DNA of 64,000 bases from Inquilinus sp. Marseille-Q2685. Its GTDB lineage: Bacteria > Pseudomonadota > Alphaproteobacteria > DSM-16000 > Inquilinaceae. The position numbers and the translations under genes were made by a program. Each line of letters opens with the position of its first letter. Positions within the stretch are counted from its first letter, which is position 1. Below the pieces are notes generated by a model. That model saw nothing but the letters and a program-made list of their open reading frames with translations. It ran no database searches and was not told the DNA's origin. Location: positions 248,001-312,000 of the forward strand of contig NZ_CAKAKL010000001.1 of assembly GCF_916619195.1 (NCBI RefSeq), given 5' to 3'. Shown here piece by piece: positions 1 to 9,509 of the stretch.

Positions 1-797
1 TGCGTCACAGCCTGGGGCTGGAGCAGCCGGCGCTGCTCCGCTACGGCCAGTGGCTGTGGGGCTTCGTCCAAGGCGATCTCGGCCAATCCCTCGCCAGTCA
101 GCAGCCGGTGGCCGACCTGCTATGGCCGCGCTTCTGGAACACCATGTTCCTGGCCGCCTATGCCGCGGTGATCGGCGTGCCGCTGGCGGTGGGCCTCGGC
201 ATCCTGACCGCGGTGCGCCGCGGCGGGGTGTTCGATCGGGCGGTGAACATCCTGGCGCTCGGCACCGTGTCGCTGCCGGAATACTTCCTCGGTCTGGTGC
301 TGATCCTGGTGCTGGCGGTGCAGAACCCGGTCTTCCCCAGCCTGGCCGACGTCTATCCCGGCATGGGCTTCGCCGAGCGGCTGGACGCGACCACGCTGCC
401 GATGCTGACCCTACTGCTGGTCACCGTCGCCCAGATCATGCGCATGACCCGCACGGCGGTGCTGGCGGTGATGGATTCGGCCTATGTCGAGACCGCCTAT
501 CTCAAGGGCCTGCTGACCGGCCGGGTGGTGCTGCGCCACGCTTTGCCGAACGCGGCCGCCCCGGTGGTCAACGTCGTCGCCTTCAACATCGCCTACCTGA
601 TCACCGGCGTGGTGCTGGTCGAGGCGGTGTTCAACTACAACGGACTCGGCCGGTTCATGGTCGACGCGGTGGCCAAGCGCGACCTGCCGATGGTGCAGGC
701 CTGCGCCATGGTGTTCGGCGCCGCCTACGTCATCCTGAACATGGTCGCCGACATCGCCGCCATCGCGCTGAACCCGCGCCTGCGGCACCCCCGGTAG
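1..797 (+). CDS. Peptide/nickel-type ABC transporter permease, DppB-like (5' end outside window)
   Basis: Inner-membrane channel subunit of a dipeptide/oligopeptide/nickel-family importer. The frame is open from the first bases of the window, and the residues before the first internal ATG (LGLEQPALLRYGQWLWGF, then QGDLGQSL) match the periplasmic loop of DppB-type permeases, so the true start lies upstream. Several hydrophobic segments follow, and the EAA-type loop is visible around TAYLKGLLTGRVVLRHALPN. It is followed after 4 bases by a DppC-like permease and then the ATPase, so the three form one operon. The periplasmic binding protein is not in the window and probably lies upstream. The substrate cannot be read from the permease alone. 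Confidence 0.93.
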   Translation, partial: RHSLGLEQPALLRYGQWLWGFVQGDLGQSLASQQPVADLLWPRFWNTMFLAAYAAVIGVPLAVGLGILTAVRRGGVFDRAVNILALGTVSLPEYFLGLVLILVLAVQNPVFPSLADVYPGMGFAERLDATTLPMLTLLLVTVAQIMRMTRTAVLAVMDSAYVETAYLKGLLTGRVVLRHALPNAAAPVVNVVAFNIAYLITGVVLVEAVFNYNGLGRFMVDAVAKRDLPMVQACAMVFGAAYVILNMVADIAAIALNPRLRHPR

Positions 798-801
798 ACC
801 C

Positions 802-1617
802 ATGAGACGCATCCCGCTCACGGCCTGGATCGGCCTGGCGATCATCGCCCTCAACCTCGCCGCGCTGCTGTTCGGGCCGTGGCTCGCCCCGTTCGGCGAG
901 GAGGACATCCTCGGCGGCCCGTTCGACCCCGCCACCGCGCTGAACTGGTTCGGCCTGGACCAGAACGGCCGCGACATGCTCTCGCGCCTGCTCTACGGCG
1001 CGCAGATGTCGATCGGCGTGTCGCTGGCGGCCTCGCTGCTGTCCTTCGCCGTCGGCTTGCCGCTCGGCTTCCTCGCCGCCCTGCGCTGCGGCTGGGTCGA
1101 CACGGTGCTGTCGCGGCTGGTCGACACCATCATGTGCATCCCCGTGCTGATCTCGGCCCTGGTGGTGCTGCAGGCGCTCGGCTCCTCGCTGCCGGTGCTG
1201 ATCGTGACCATCGCGCTGCTGGATTCGACCCGCGTCTTCCGCCTGGCCCGGATCCTGGGACAGGGGATCAACGTCATGGAATATGCCGAGGCGGCGCGGC
1301 TGCGCGGCGAAGGCGCCTGGTGGCTGATCCGCAGGGAGATCCTGCCGAACGCGGCCGCGCCGCTGATCGCCGAGTTCGGCATGCGCTTCTGCTTCACCTT
1401 CCTGTTCGTCGCCGGCCTGTCCTTCCTCGGCCTGGGCATCCAGCCGCCCTATGCCGATTGGGGCGGCATGGTGAAGGACAACCAGCAGGGCATCCTCTAC
1501 GGCCTTTACGCGCCGCTGTACCCGGCCGCGGCCATCGCGCTGCTGACCATCGGCGTCAACCTGGTGGTCGACTGGCTGCTGGCCGGCCGCAGCCGGCCGC
1601 AGGGAGAGGGACGATGA
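802..1617 (+). CDS. Peptide/nickel-type ABC transporter permease, DppC-like
   Basis: Second channel subunit of the same importer, 271 residues. One N-terminal membrane helix (residues about 8-30) is followed by a periplasmic stretch with the DppC-family motif FGLDQNGRDMLSRLLYG. The core membrane domain comes next, with the cytoplasmic EAA loop (AAARLRGEGAWWLIRREILPN) that contacts the ATPase. The start ATG lies 4 bases after the preceding permease stop, and the stop TGA overlaps the ATG of the ATPase gene (ATGA), indicating translational coupling. Length is normal for the family. Confidence 0.95.
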   Translation: MRRIPLTAWIGLAIIALNLAALLFGPWLAPFGEEDILGGPFDPATALNWFGLDQNGRDMLSRLLYGAQMSIGVSLAASLLSFAVGLPLGFLAALRCGWVDTVLSRLVDTIMCIPVLISALVVLQALGSSLPVLIVTIALLDSTRVFRLARILGQGINVMEYAEAARLRGEGAWWLIRREILPNAAAPLIAEFGMRFCFTFLFVAGLSFLGLGIQPPYADWGGMVKDNQQGILYGLYAPLYPAAAIALLTIGVNLVVDWLLAGRSRPQGEGR

Positions 1618-3215
1618 GCGACATCCTCACCATCCGCGGCCTCAGGGTCGAGGCGCCGGACGGCACGGTCCTGGTACACGGCATCGACCTCGACCTGAGG
1701 AAGGGCGAGGTGCTGGGCCTGATCGGCGAATCCGGCGCCGGCAAGTCGACCATCGGCTTGGCCGCCATGGGCTGGGGCCGCGGCGGCTGCCGCATCGCCG
1801 GCGGCACCGTGGCGATCGGCGGCCAGACAGTGACGGGAGAGAGTTCGGCGAGCCGCGCCCGGCTGCGGGGCGCCCGCATCGCCTATGTGGCGCAAAGCGC
1901 GGCGGCGGCGTTCAATCCGGCACTCACCATCGGCCGCCAGGTGCTGGAGGGGCCACGCCATCACCGGGTGATGGGCCAGGCCGAAGCGCGCGCCTGGATG
2001 CTGGAGCTGTTCCGCGCGCTCGACCTGCCGGACCCCGAGCGCTTCGGCGACCGCTATCCGCACCAGGTCTCGGGCGGGCAGCTGCAGCGCGCCATGGTCG
2101 CCATGGCGATGTCTTGCCGGCCCGACATCCTGGTGCTGGACGAGCCGACCACGGCGCTGGACGTCACCACCCAGATCGAGGTGCTGGCCCTGCTGCGCCG
2201 GCTGATCCAGCGCTACGGCACCGCCGCCCTTTACATCACCCACGACCTCGCCGTGGTGGCGCAGATCGCCGACCGGATCCAGGTGCTGCGCCACGGCAAG
2301 CCGGTGGAGCTCGGGCCCACGGAGCAGGTGCTGGCGGCGCCGCGCGAGGACTACACACGCCGCCTGGTCGGCGAGCGCCAGGCCAGCCTGGCCGGCGAGC
2401 CGCGCCGGCATGAGGGCGGCGCGGAGCTTCTCACCGTCGACGGCATCTCCGCCGCCTATCACAAGGTGCCGGTGCTTTCGGATGTCTCGCTCTCCCTGCG
2501 CCGGGCCGAGACGCTGGCGGTGGTCGGCGAATCCGGCTCCGGCAAGTCGACCCTGGCGCGGGTGATCACCGGCCTGCTGCCGCCGACGGCCGGCTCGGTG
2601 CGGCTCGACGGACAGGCGCTGCCGCAATCCTACACCAGCCGCAGCCGCGACCTGCTGCGCCGGATCCAGCTGGTCTACCAGCTGCCCGACGTGGCCCTGA
2701 ACCCGCGCCAGACGGTGGGCGAGGCGATCGGCCGCCCGCTCGGCTTCTATTTCGGCCTCAAGGGGCGGGAGCGGAAGCAGGAGGTCGGCCGCCTGCTCGG
2801 CCTGATCGGCCTCGCCCCCGACTTTGCCGGCCGGCTGCCCGGCGCCCTGTCGGGCGGGCAGAAGCAGCGCGTCTGCATCGCTCGGGCCTTGGCGGCCAAG
2901 CCGGACCTGATGATCTGCGACGAGGTGACCTCGGCGCTCGACCCGCTGGTGGCGGAGGAGATCCTGCGCCTGCTGCGCCGGCTGCAGGACGAGTTGGGCG
3001 TCGCCTACCTCTTCATCACCCATGACCTCGGCGTGGTCCGCCGCCTGGCCGACCGCACCGCGGTGATGCAGCGCGGGCGGGTGGTGGAGCAGGGGCCGAC
3101 GGAAGAGATCTTCACGCCGCCTTTCCACGACTACACCGGTCGCCTGGTCGCCTCCGTCCCCGAGCTGCGGCGAGACTGGCTGGACCAGGTCCTCGCCGCG
3201 CGTGCCAACGCCTAA
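1614..3215 (+). CDS. ABC transporter ATP-binding protein, fused DppD-DppF type
   Basis: Energises the upstream permeases. It carries two complete nucleotide-binding domains in one 533-residue chain, where many systems use separate DppD and DppF proteins. Domain 1 has Walker A GESGAGKST near residue 40 and signature SGGQLQR. Domain 2 starts near residue 270 with Walker A GESGSGKST and signature LSGGQKQR. Both have DEPTTALD- or DEVTSALD-like Walker B regions and switch histidines (ITHDL). The ATG at 1614 is chosen because it overlaps the preceding stop and keeps the first domain full length. A longer open frame upstream is only the shadow of the permease gene. Confidence 0.95.
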   Translation: MSDILTIRGLRVEAPDGTVLVHGIDLDLRKGEVLGLIGESGAGKSTIGLAAMGWGRGGCRIAGGTVAIGGQTVTGESSASRARLRGARIAYVAQSAAAAFNPALTIGRQVLEGPRHHRVMGQAEARAWMLELFRALDLPDPERFGDRYPHQVSGGQLQRAMVAMAMSCRPDILVLDEPTTALDVTTQIEVLALLRRLIQRYGTAALYITHDLAVVAQIADRIQVLRHGKPVELGPTEQVLAAPREDYTRRLVGERQASLAGEPRRHEGGAELLTVDGISAAYHKVPVLSDVSLSLRRAETLAVVGESGSGKSTLARVITGLLPPTAGSVRLDGQALPQSYTSRSRDLLRRIQLVYQLPDVALNPRQTVGEAIGRPLGFYFGLKGRERKQEVGRLLGLIGLAPDFAGRLPGALSGGQKQRVCIARALAAKPDLMICDEVTSALDPLVAEEILRLLRRLQDELGVAYLFITHDLGVVRRLADRTAVMQRGRVVEQGPTEEIFTPPFHDYTGRLVASVPELRRDWLDQVLAARANA

Positions 3216-3239
3216 CCCGCTGCCCCTGGAGACCCCGAC

Positions 3240-5243
3240 ATGCCGATCCGCGTCGAGGAGAACATCTGGATCCCGCTGGCCGACGGCCCCCGCCTGGCCG
3301 CCCGGCTATGGCTGCCGGAAGGGGCCGAGACGGCGCCCGCACCGGCCGTGCTGGAATACATCCCCTACCGCAAGCGCGACGGCACCCGCGGCCGGGACGA
3401 GCCGATGCATGGCTGGTTCGCGGCCCAGGGCTACGCCGCGATCCGCGTCGACATGCGCGGCACCGGCGAATCCGACGGCCACATGGCGGACGAGTACCTG
3501 AAGCAGGAGCAGGACGACGCGCTGGAGGTGATCGCCTGGATCGCCGAGCAGCCCTGGTGCACCGGCGCGGTCGGCATGATGGGCAAGTCCTGGGGCGGCT
3601 TCAATTCGCTGCAGGTGGCGGCGCGCCGGCCGCCGGCGCTGAAGGCGATCATCACCGTCTACTCGACCGACCACCGCTATGCCGACGACATCCACTACCA
3701 GGGCGGCTGCCTGCTGACCGACAATCTGTGGTGGGGCGCCATCATGCTGGCCTATCAGGCGCGGCCGGCCGACCCGGCCATCGTCGGCGAGGGCTGGCGC
3801 CGGCAGTGGCTGGAGCGGCTGGAGCGGATGCCGTTCTTCCCGGCCCTGTGGCTGCGCCACCAGCGCTACGACGAGTACTGGAAGCACGGCTCGGTCTGCG
3901 AGGACTGGTCGGCGATCCAGGTCCCGGTGCTGGCCGTGGGCGGCTGGGCCGACAGCTACACCAACGCCGTGCCGCGCCTGCTGGCCGGGCTGAAGGTGCC
4001 GCGTCGCGGCATCATCGGGCCCTGGGGTCATGTCTATCCGCAGGACGGCGCGCCGGGCCCGGCGATCGGCTTCCTGCAGGAGGCGCTGCGCTGGTGGGAC
4101 CAATGGCTGAAGGGCCACGACACCGGCGTGATGGAGGAGCCGATGCTGCGCGCCTTCGTCGAGGACTGGAACGAACCGGCGGGCACAAGGGCCGAGACCG
4201 AGGGCCGCTGGGTCGGCGAGGCGGAGTGGCCCAGCCCGGCGATCCGGCCGCGGCGCTGGGCCCTGAACGCGCCGGGCGCGCTGGCCGATGCCGCCAGTCC
4301 CGAAAGCGACATCCTGGTCCGCTCGCCGCTCAGCCACGGCAAGGCGGCCGGGGAGTGGATGGCCACCGGCTGCCCCGGCGAGCTGCCGGTCGACCAGCGG
4401 CTGGACGACGGCGCGGCGCAGCTGTTCGACACCGCGCCGCTCGACGAGGCGGTGGAGATCCTGGGCGCGCCGGAGCTGCTGCTCGACCTCGCCTCGAACG
4501 CGTCGGTGGCGCAGCTGGCGGTGCGGCTGTGCGACGTGGCGCCGGACGGCCGCTCGGCCCGGGTCAGCTACGGCGTGCTGAACCTGACCCATCGCGACGG
4601 TCACGAAGCCCCGGCGCCGCTGGAGCCGGGCAGGCGCTACCAGGTGCGGGTGAAGCTGAACGATTGCGGCCATCGCTTCGCCGCCGGGCCCCGCATCCGC
4701 ATCGCCGTCGCCACCGGCTATTGGCCGACCGTCTGGCCGGCGCCGTATCCCGCCACCCTGACCCTGCGGGCCGGCGCCAGCCATCTCGACCTGCCGGTGC
4801 GCCAAGGCAGGGCAGGGGATGCGGTGACCTTCGAGCCGCCGGTGCGCGGGGCATCGGCGCCGACCACCCAGGTCGACGCCGGCAGCATCCGGCGTTACTC
4901 CAAGCAGGATCACGTGACTGGCGAGACCACCTATGTCACCGAGGGCGTCGGCGGCGTGTTCGGCGAGGGCATCCTGCGCTTCGACGAGATCGACACCACG
5001 CTGGCCCACAGCCTGAAGCGCGAGCTGGTGATCCGCGACGACGACCCGCTGTCGGCCCGCTACGTCCTGACCCAATCGTACGAGATGGGGCGCGAAGGCT
5101 GGCGCATCCTGATCGAGAGCCAGTCGGTGCTGACCGCCGACCTCGATCGCTGGCACCTGACCACCGAGCTGACGGCGAAGGAGAATGGGCAGGTCGTGAC
5201 CGAACGCTCCTGGTCCGAGGACATCCCACGCGATCTGGTCTGA
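3240..5243 (+). CDS. CocE/NonD-family hydrolase (X-Pro dipeptidyl-peptidase S15-like)
   Basis: Predicted serine hydrolase of the CocE/Xaa-Pro dipeptidyl-peptidase group, 667 residues. The alpha/beta-hydrolase core is at the N terminus: RVDMRGTGESDG around residues 69-80, and the nucleophile elbow GKSWGG with Ser at about 117. The C-terminal third (from about residue 400) looks like the X-Pro peptidase beta-jellyroll domain. A purine-rich Shine-Dalgarno run (CTGGAGA) precedes the ATG. It is 24 bases downstream of the peptide-type transporter ATPase, so it is likely co-transcribed. This suggests that an imported peptide-, amide- or ester-linked compound is cut by this enzyme. No signal peptide is visible, so it is probably cytoplasmic. 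The exact substrate is unknown. Confidence 0.9.
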   Translation: MPIRVEENIWIPLADGPRLAARLWLPEGAETAPAPAVLEYIPYRKRDGTRGRDEPMHGWFAAQGYAAIRVDMRGTGESDGHMADEYLKQEQDDALEVIAWIAEQPWCTGAVGMMGKSWGGFNSLQVAARRPPALKAIITVYSTDHRYADDIHYQGGCLLTDNLWWGAIMLAYQARPADPAIVGEGWRRQWLERLERMPFFPALWLRHQRYDEYWKHGSVCEDWSAIQVPVLAVGGWADSYTNAVPRLLAGLKVPRRGIIGPWGHVYPQDGAPGPAIGFLQEALRWWDQWLKGHDTGVMEEPMLRAFVEDWNEPAGTRAETEGRWVGEAEWPSPAIRPRRWALNAPGALADAASPESDILVRSPLSHGKAAGEWMATGCPGELPVDQRLDDGAAQLFDTAPLDEAVEILGAPELLLDLASNASVAQLAVRLCDVAPDGRSARVSYGVLNLTHRDGHEAPAPLEPGRRYQVRVKLNDCGHRFAAGPRIRIAVATGYWPTVWPAPYPATLTLRAGASHLDLPVRQGRAGDAVTFEPPVRGASAPTTQVDAGSIRRYSKQDHVTGETTYVTEGVGGVFGEGILRFDEIDTTLAHSLKRELVIRDDDPLSARYVLTQSYEMGREGWRILIESQSVLTADLDRWHLTTELTAKENGQVVTERSWSEDIPRDLV

Positions 5244-5263
5244 CACCATCAGCACCAATTGCT

Positions 5264-5355
5264 CGTCATCATGGCGAGCCCCCGTAGGGGCCGTGGCCAT
5301 CCGGCATCACCGATCTCTGGATGGCCACGTCGGTTTCGCCTCCTCGCCGTGACGA
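5264..5355. repeat. Inverted-repeat intergenic element, copy A
   Basis: About 92 bases with complementary ends: CGTCATCATGGCGAG near 5264 pairs imperfectly with CTCGCCGTGACG ending near 5354. Inside, GTGGCCATCC pairs with GGATGGCCAC. A diverged copy lies downstream of putA at about 9424-9509. The layout resembles the small interspersed palindromic elements common between alphaproteobacterial genes. Here it follows the hydrolase stop and could form a transcript-end hairpin. Confidence 0.75.
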
Positions 5356-5383
5356 TCATATCTCTGACGTCGGCGATTCGGAT

Positions 5384-5414
5384 GGTGCAACCGCTTCCTG
5401 GATAAGGTTGCACC
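5384..5414. promoter_or_regulatory. Putative PutA operator: paired inverted GTTGCA sites
   Basis: GGTGCAACC (5384-5392) and its exact reverse complement GGTTGCACC (5406-5414) sit 13 bases apart, centres 22 bases apart (about two helical turns), 51 bases before the putA start. Each arm contains the hexamer GTTGCA on one strand. GTTGCA is the site recognised by the ribbon-helix-helix domain of enterobacterial PutA. Because the gene product here also has that domain, autoregulation in response to proline is the natural reading (inference). Confidence 0.7.
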
Positions 5415-5465
5415 TTCCGCCTCTCCGGTGCTACTACTCCTGCGAACAAACCCGCGGGGCAGGGC

Positions 5466-8400
5466 ATGGGCAGCACGACGTTCGGCGTGAAGATCGATGA
5501 CGAGCTGCGGGCGCGGCTGAAGGCAGCGGCGGAAAAGCAAGGCCGGACCCCGCACTGGCTGGTCAAGCAGGCGATGCTGGCGATGCTCGACCGGGTCGAG
5601 CGCGGCGAGACCTTCGGCGGACCCGACGAGGCGGACGGCGCCGACGTGCTCGATGGCCCGGCCGCCGAGGAGAATGGACCGCAGCCCTTCCTCGACTTCG
5701 CCCAGTCGGTGCAGCCGCAGACCGTGCTGCGCGCCAAGATCACCGCCGCGTACCGCCGGCCGGAGGAGGAGTGCCTGCCCTTCATCCTGGCCGGCGCCAC
5801 CCTGCCGAAGCCGGTGATCGAGGGGGCGCGGGGCATCGCCCGCACCCTGGTCGAGGCGCTGCGCGCCAAGGGCGTGGGCGGCGGGGTCGAAGGGCTGATC
5901 CAGGAATTCTCGCTGTCGAGCCATGAGGGCGTGGCCCTGATGTGCCTGGCCGAGGCGCTGCTGCGCATCCCCGACCGCGCCACCCGCGACGCGCTGATCC
6001 GCGACAAGATCGCCTCCGGCGACTGGCAGTCCCATGTCGGGCAGAGCCCGTCGATGTTCGTTAACGCCGCCGCCTGGGGCCTGGTGGTGACCGGCAAGCT
6101 GGTGACCACCAACAGCGAGGCCGGCCTGTCCGCCGCCCTGACCCGGCTGATCGGCCGCGGCGGTGAGCCGCTGATCCGCAAGGGCGTCGACATCGCCATG
6201 CGGATGATGGGCGAGCAGTTCGTCTCCGGCCAGACCATCTCCGAGGCGCTGGCCAACGGCCGCAAGCTGGAAGCCAGGGGTTTCCGCTACTCCTACGACA
6301 TGCTCGGCGAGGCGGCGACCACCGCGGCCGACGCCGACCGCTACTATCGCGACTACGAGCAGGCGATCCACGCCATCGGCAAGGCGGCGGAGCGGCGCGG
6401 CATCTACGAAGGCCCGGGCATCTCGATCAAGCTGTCGGCCCTGCATCCGCGCTATTCCCGCGCCCAGGCCGACCGGGTGAAGGGCGAGCTGCTGCCGCGG
6501 CTGACCGCGCTCGCCGTGCTGGCCCGCAGCTACGACATCGGCCTCAACATCGACGCTGAGGAGGCCGACCGGCTGGAGCTGTCGCTCGACCTCCTGGAGG
6601 CGCTGTGCTTCGACCCGGCGCTTTCCGGCTGGAACGGCATCGGCTTCGTCGTCCAGGCCTATCAGAAGCGCTGCCCCTTCGTAATCGACTGGATCATCGA
6701 CCTGGCCCGGCGCAGCGGCCACCGGCTGATGGTGCGGCTGGTCAAGGGCGCCTACTGGGACAGCGAGATCAAGCGCGCCCAGGTCGACGGCCTCGAAGGC
6801 TTCCCGGTCTACACCCGCAAGATCTACACCGACGTGTCCTACCTGGCCTGCGCCCGCAAGCTGCTGGCGGCGCCGGACGCGGTGTTCCCGCAATTCGCCA
6901 CCCACAACGCCCAGACGCTGGCGACCATCTACAAGATGGCCGGCGAGAACTATTATCGCGGCCAGTACGAGTTCCAGTGCCTGCACGGCATGGGCGAGGG
7001 GCTGTACGAGGAGGTGGTCGGCCGCGACAAGCTGGACCGGCCGTGCCGGATCTACGCCCCGGTCGGCACTCATGAGACGCTGCTGGCCTATCTGGTCCGC
7101 CGCCTGCTGGAGAACGGGGCCAACACCTCCTTCGTCAACCGCATCGGCGACCCGGACGTCTCGATCGACGAGCTGATCGCCGACCCGGTCGAGGCGGCGC
7201 GCAAGGTGCAGCCGCTCGGCGCGCCGCATCCGAAGATCGCCCAGCCGCGCGCGCTGTTCGGCGACAGCCGTGAGAACTCGGCCGGCCTCGACCTGTCGAA
7301 CGAGCAGCGCCTGGCTTCGCTCTCCGCCGCGCTGCTGTCGGGGGTCGATGCGGTGGTCCGCGCCGTGCCGATGCTGGGCGACGGCGACCGCGACGGGCCC
7401 GCGCGGGAGGTACGGAACCCTGCGGACCGGCGCGATGTGGTCGGCCAGGTGGTCGAGGCCTCGGCCGAGCAGGTCGACGAGGCGATGGCCCAGGCCGCCG
7501 CGGCCGCGCCGATCTGGCAGGCCACGCCGCCGGGCGACCGTGCCGCCTGCCTGATGCGCGCCGCCGACCTGATGGAGGCGCGGATGCCGGCCCTGCTCGG
7601 CACCATCATCCGCGAGGCCGGCAAGACCCTGCCGAACGCGATCGGCGAGGTGCGCGAGGCGGTCGATTTCCTGCGCTATTACGCCGCCCAGGTGCGCGAC
7701 CAGTTCTCCAACGACACCCACCGGCCGCTCGGCCCCGTGGTCTGCATCAGCCCGTGGAACTTCCCGCTGGCGATCTTCACCGGCCAGGTGGCGGCGGCGC
7801 TGGCCGCCGGCAACGCCGTGCTGGCCAAGCCGGCGGAGGAGACGCCGCTGATCGCGGCATCCGCCGTGCGCCTGCTGCGCGAGGCCGGGGTACCGGCCGG
7901 GGCGGTGCAGCTGGTGCCGGGCGCCGGCGAGGTCGGGGCGCGGCTGGTGGCCGATCCCCGCACCCGCGGCGTGATGTTCACCGGCTCGACCGAGGTCGCC
8001 AAGATCATCCAGAAGGTGCTGGCCGACCGCCTCGACCCGGAGGGACGGCCGATTCCGCTGATCGCCGAGACCGGCGGCCAGAACGCGCTGATCGTCGACA
8101 GCTCGGCCCTGCCGGAGCAGGTGGTGGGCGACGTCCTGACCTCGGCCTTCGACAGCGCCGGCCAGCGCTGCTCGGCGCTGCGCGTGCTGTGCCTGCAGGA
8201 GGATGTGGCCGACCGCGTCCTGACCATGCTGAAAGGGGCGATGGCGGAGCTCGCCATCGGCAACCCCGACCGCCTCGCCGTCGATGTCGGCCCGGTGATC
8301 ACCGACGAGGCGCGGGCGGGCATCGCCAAGCACATCGAAGGGATGCAGGCCAAGGGCCGCAAGATCCTGGCCCTGCCGCTGCCGGAGGCGGCGAAGCACG

Positions 8401-9356
8401 GCACCTTCGTGCCGCCGACCCTGATCGAGATCGACGACATCGCCGAGCTGAAGCGCGAGGTGTTCGGGCCGGTGCTGCATGTGCTGCGCTGGCGCCGCAG
8501 CCAGCTCGACCGCCTGCTCGAGGCGATCAACGCCACCGGCTACGGCCTGACCTTCGGCGTCCACACCCGGATCGACGAGACCATCGCTCGGGTCGCGCAC
8601 CGCGCCGCCGCCGGCAATGTCTACGTCAACCGCAACCTGATCGGCGCGGTGGTCGGGGTGCAGCCCTTCGGCGGCCACGGCCTGTCCGGCACCGGGCCCA
8701 AGGCGGGCGGCCCGATGTACCTGTACCGGCTGCTCTCGGTCCGGCCCGAGGCCGGGCCGGTGCCGCCCGACGGCGCCGCGGACGGCAAGCGCTTCCAGCC
8801 GCTGCGCGACTGGGCGGCGGCCCTGCGCAAGGCCGGCCGGACGGCGGAAGCCGACCGTGTCGCCGGCTTCGAGGCGCGCAGCCCGCTCGGCGTGACCCTC
8901 GAGCTGCCCGGCCCGGTCGGGGAGAAGAACAGCTACAGCCTGGAGCCGCGTGGCACCGTGCTGTGCCTGGCCCAGACCGCGACCGGCGCGGCGCTGCAGA
9001 TCGGCGCGGCGCTGGCCACCGGCAACGAGGCCGTGCTGTCGGCCCCGAAGGAGGTTGCCGACATACTGCTCGGCGCCGTGCCGGCATCGCTGAAGCCGCT
9101 GCTGTCCCGTGCCGACGACTGGGCCTCGGCGCCGGCCGACGCGGTGCTGTTCGAGGGCGACGGCGACGCGCTGCACGCAGTGAACCAGGCGATCGCCGCG
9201 CGGCCGGGTCCGCTGGTGCCGGTCCAGGGCGCAGCCCGCGACGACCTCGCCGCAGGCCGCGCCTTCTACGCCCTGGAATGGCTGCTGCTGGAGCGCTCGG
9301 TCAGCAACAACACCGCCGCGGCGGGCGGCAATGCCAGCCTGATGACGATCGGGTGA
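5466..9356 (+). CDS. putA: Trifunctional PutA: proline dehydrogenase, P5C dehydrogenase and DNA-binding repressor
   Basis: Oxidises proline to glutamate in two steps and probably represses its own gene. The 1296 residues match the long trifunctional form. Residues 1-50 form a ribbon-helix-helix DNA-binding domain (GVKIDDELRARL, RTPHWLVKQAM). The FAD-dependent proline dehydrogenase barrel spans about 150-560, with KGAYWDSEIK. The aldehyde dehydrogenase domain (about 600-1110) has NFPLAIFTG, Glu868 in AETGG and catalytic Cys902 in GQRCSALR. A C-terminal domain of about 150 residues follows. The product is peripherally membrane-associated when reducing quinone. The gene is monocistronic, flanked by two inverted-repeat elements, with paired GTTGCA sites in front. 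No unusual codon use was noticed. Confidence 0.97.
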   Translation: MGSTTFGVKIDDELRARLKAAAEKQGRTPHWLVKQAMLAMLDRVERGETFGGPDEADGADVLDGPAAEENGPQPFLDFAQSVQPQTVLRAKITAAYRRPEEECLPFILAGATLPKPVIEGARGIARTLVEALRAKGVGGGVEGLIQEFSLSSHEGVALMCLAEALLRIPDRATRDALIRDKIASGDWQSHVGQSPSMFVNAAAWGLVVTGKLVTTNSEAGLSAALTRLIGRGGEPLIRKGVDIAMRMMGEQFVSGQTISEALANGRKLEARGFRYSYDMLGEAATTAADADRYYRDYEQAIHAIGKAAERRGIYEGPGISIKLSALHPRYSRAQADRVKGELLPRLTALAVLARSYDIGLNIDAEEADRLELSLDLLEALCFDPALSGWNGIGFVVQAYQKRCPFVIDWIIDLARRSGHRLMVRLVKGAYWDSEIKRAQVDGLEGFPVYTRKIYTDVSYLACARKLLAAPDAVFPQFATHNAQTLATIYKMAGENYYRGQYEFQCLHGMGEGLYEEVVGRDKLDRPCRIYAPVGTHETLLAYLVRRLLENGANTSFVNRIGDPDVSIDELIADPVEAARKVQPLGAPHPKIAQPRALFGDSRENSAGLDLSNEQRLASLSAALLSGVDAVVRAVPMLGDGDRDGPAREVRNPADRRDVVGQVVEASAEQVDEAMAQAAAAAPIWQATPPGDRAACLMRAADLMEARMPALLGTIIREAGKTLPNAIGEVREAVDFLRYYAAQVRDQFSNDTHRPLGPVVCISPWNFPLAIFTGQVAAALAAGNAVLAKPAEETPLIAASAVRLLREAGVPAGAVQLVPGAGEVGARLVADPRTRGVMFTGSTEVAKIIQKVLADRLDPEGRPIPLIAETGGQNALIVDSSALPEQVVGDVLTSAFDSAGQRCSALRVLCLQEDVADRVLTMLKGAMAELAIGNPDRLAVDVGPVITDEARAGIAKHIEGMQAKGRKILALPLPEAAKHGTFVPPTLIEIDDIAELKREVFGPVLHVLRWRRSQLDRLLEAINATGYGLTFGVHTRIDETIARVAHRAAAGNVYVNRNLIGAVVGVQPFGGHGLSGTGPKAGGPMYLYRLLSVRPEAGPVPPDGAADGKRFQPLRDWAAALRKAGRTAEADRVAGFEARSPLGVTLELPGPVGEKNSYSLEPRGTVLCLAQTATGAALQIGAALATGNEAVLSAPKEVADILLGAVPASLKPLLSRADDWASAPADAVLFEGDGDALHAVNQAIAARPGPLVPVQGAARDDLAAGRAFYALEWLLLERSVSNNTAAAGGNASLMTIG

Positions 9357-9423
9357 TTATCCGCACTGCATGGCGATCCGGGACGGCAATACCGGTGGCC
9401 TTTGAGATCGACTCTTCGGCCTT

Positions 9424-9509
9424 TTCATCATGCGAGCCCCGAAGGGCCGTGGCCATCCAGCGGCACAAAACCCTGGCTGGCCACGACGCTGCGCGCCTCG
9501 CCACGACAA
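9424..9509. repeat. Inverted-repeat intergenic element, copy B (after putA)
   Basis: A diverged second copy of the element at 5264-5355. TTCATCATGCGAGCCCCGA is on the left, GGCCGTGGCCATCCAG and CTGGCTGGCCACGACG form the inner arms, and CGCCTCGCCACGACAA is on the right. It starts about 68 bases after the putA stop and may act as its terminator hairpin. The arms are less perfect than in copy A. Confidence 0.65.

Noticed and set aside
5307-9176. A 1289-codon open frame on the minus strand opposite putA
   Set aside because: Its composition is His/Arg/Gln/Gly-rich with no recognisable domain and it mirrors the PutA codons exactly; such antisense frames are usual in GC-rich genes.
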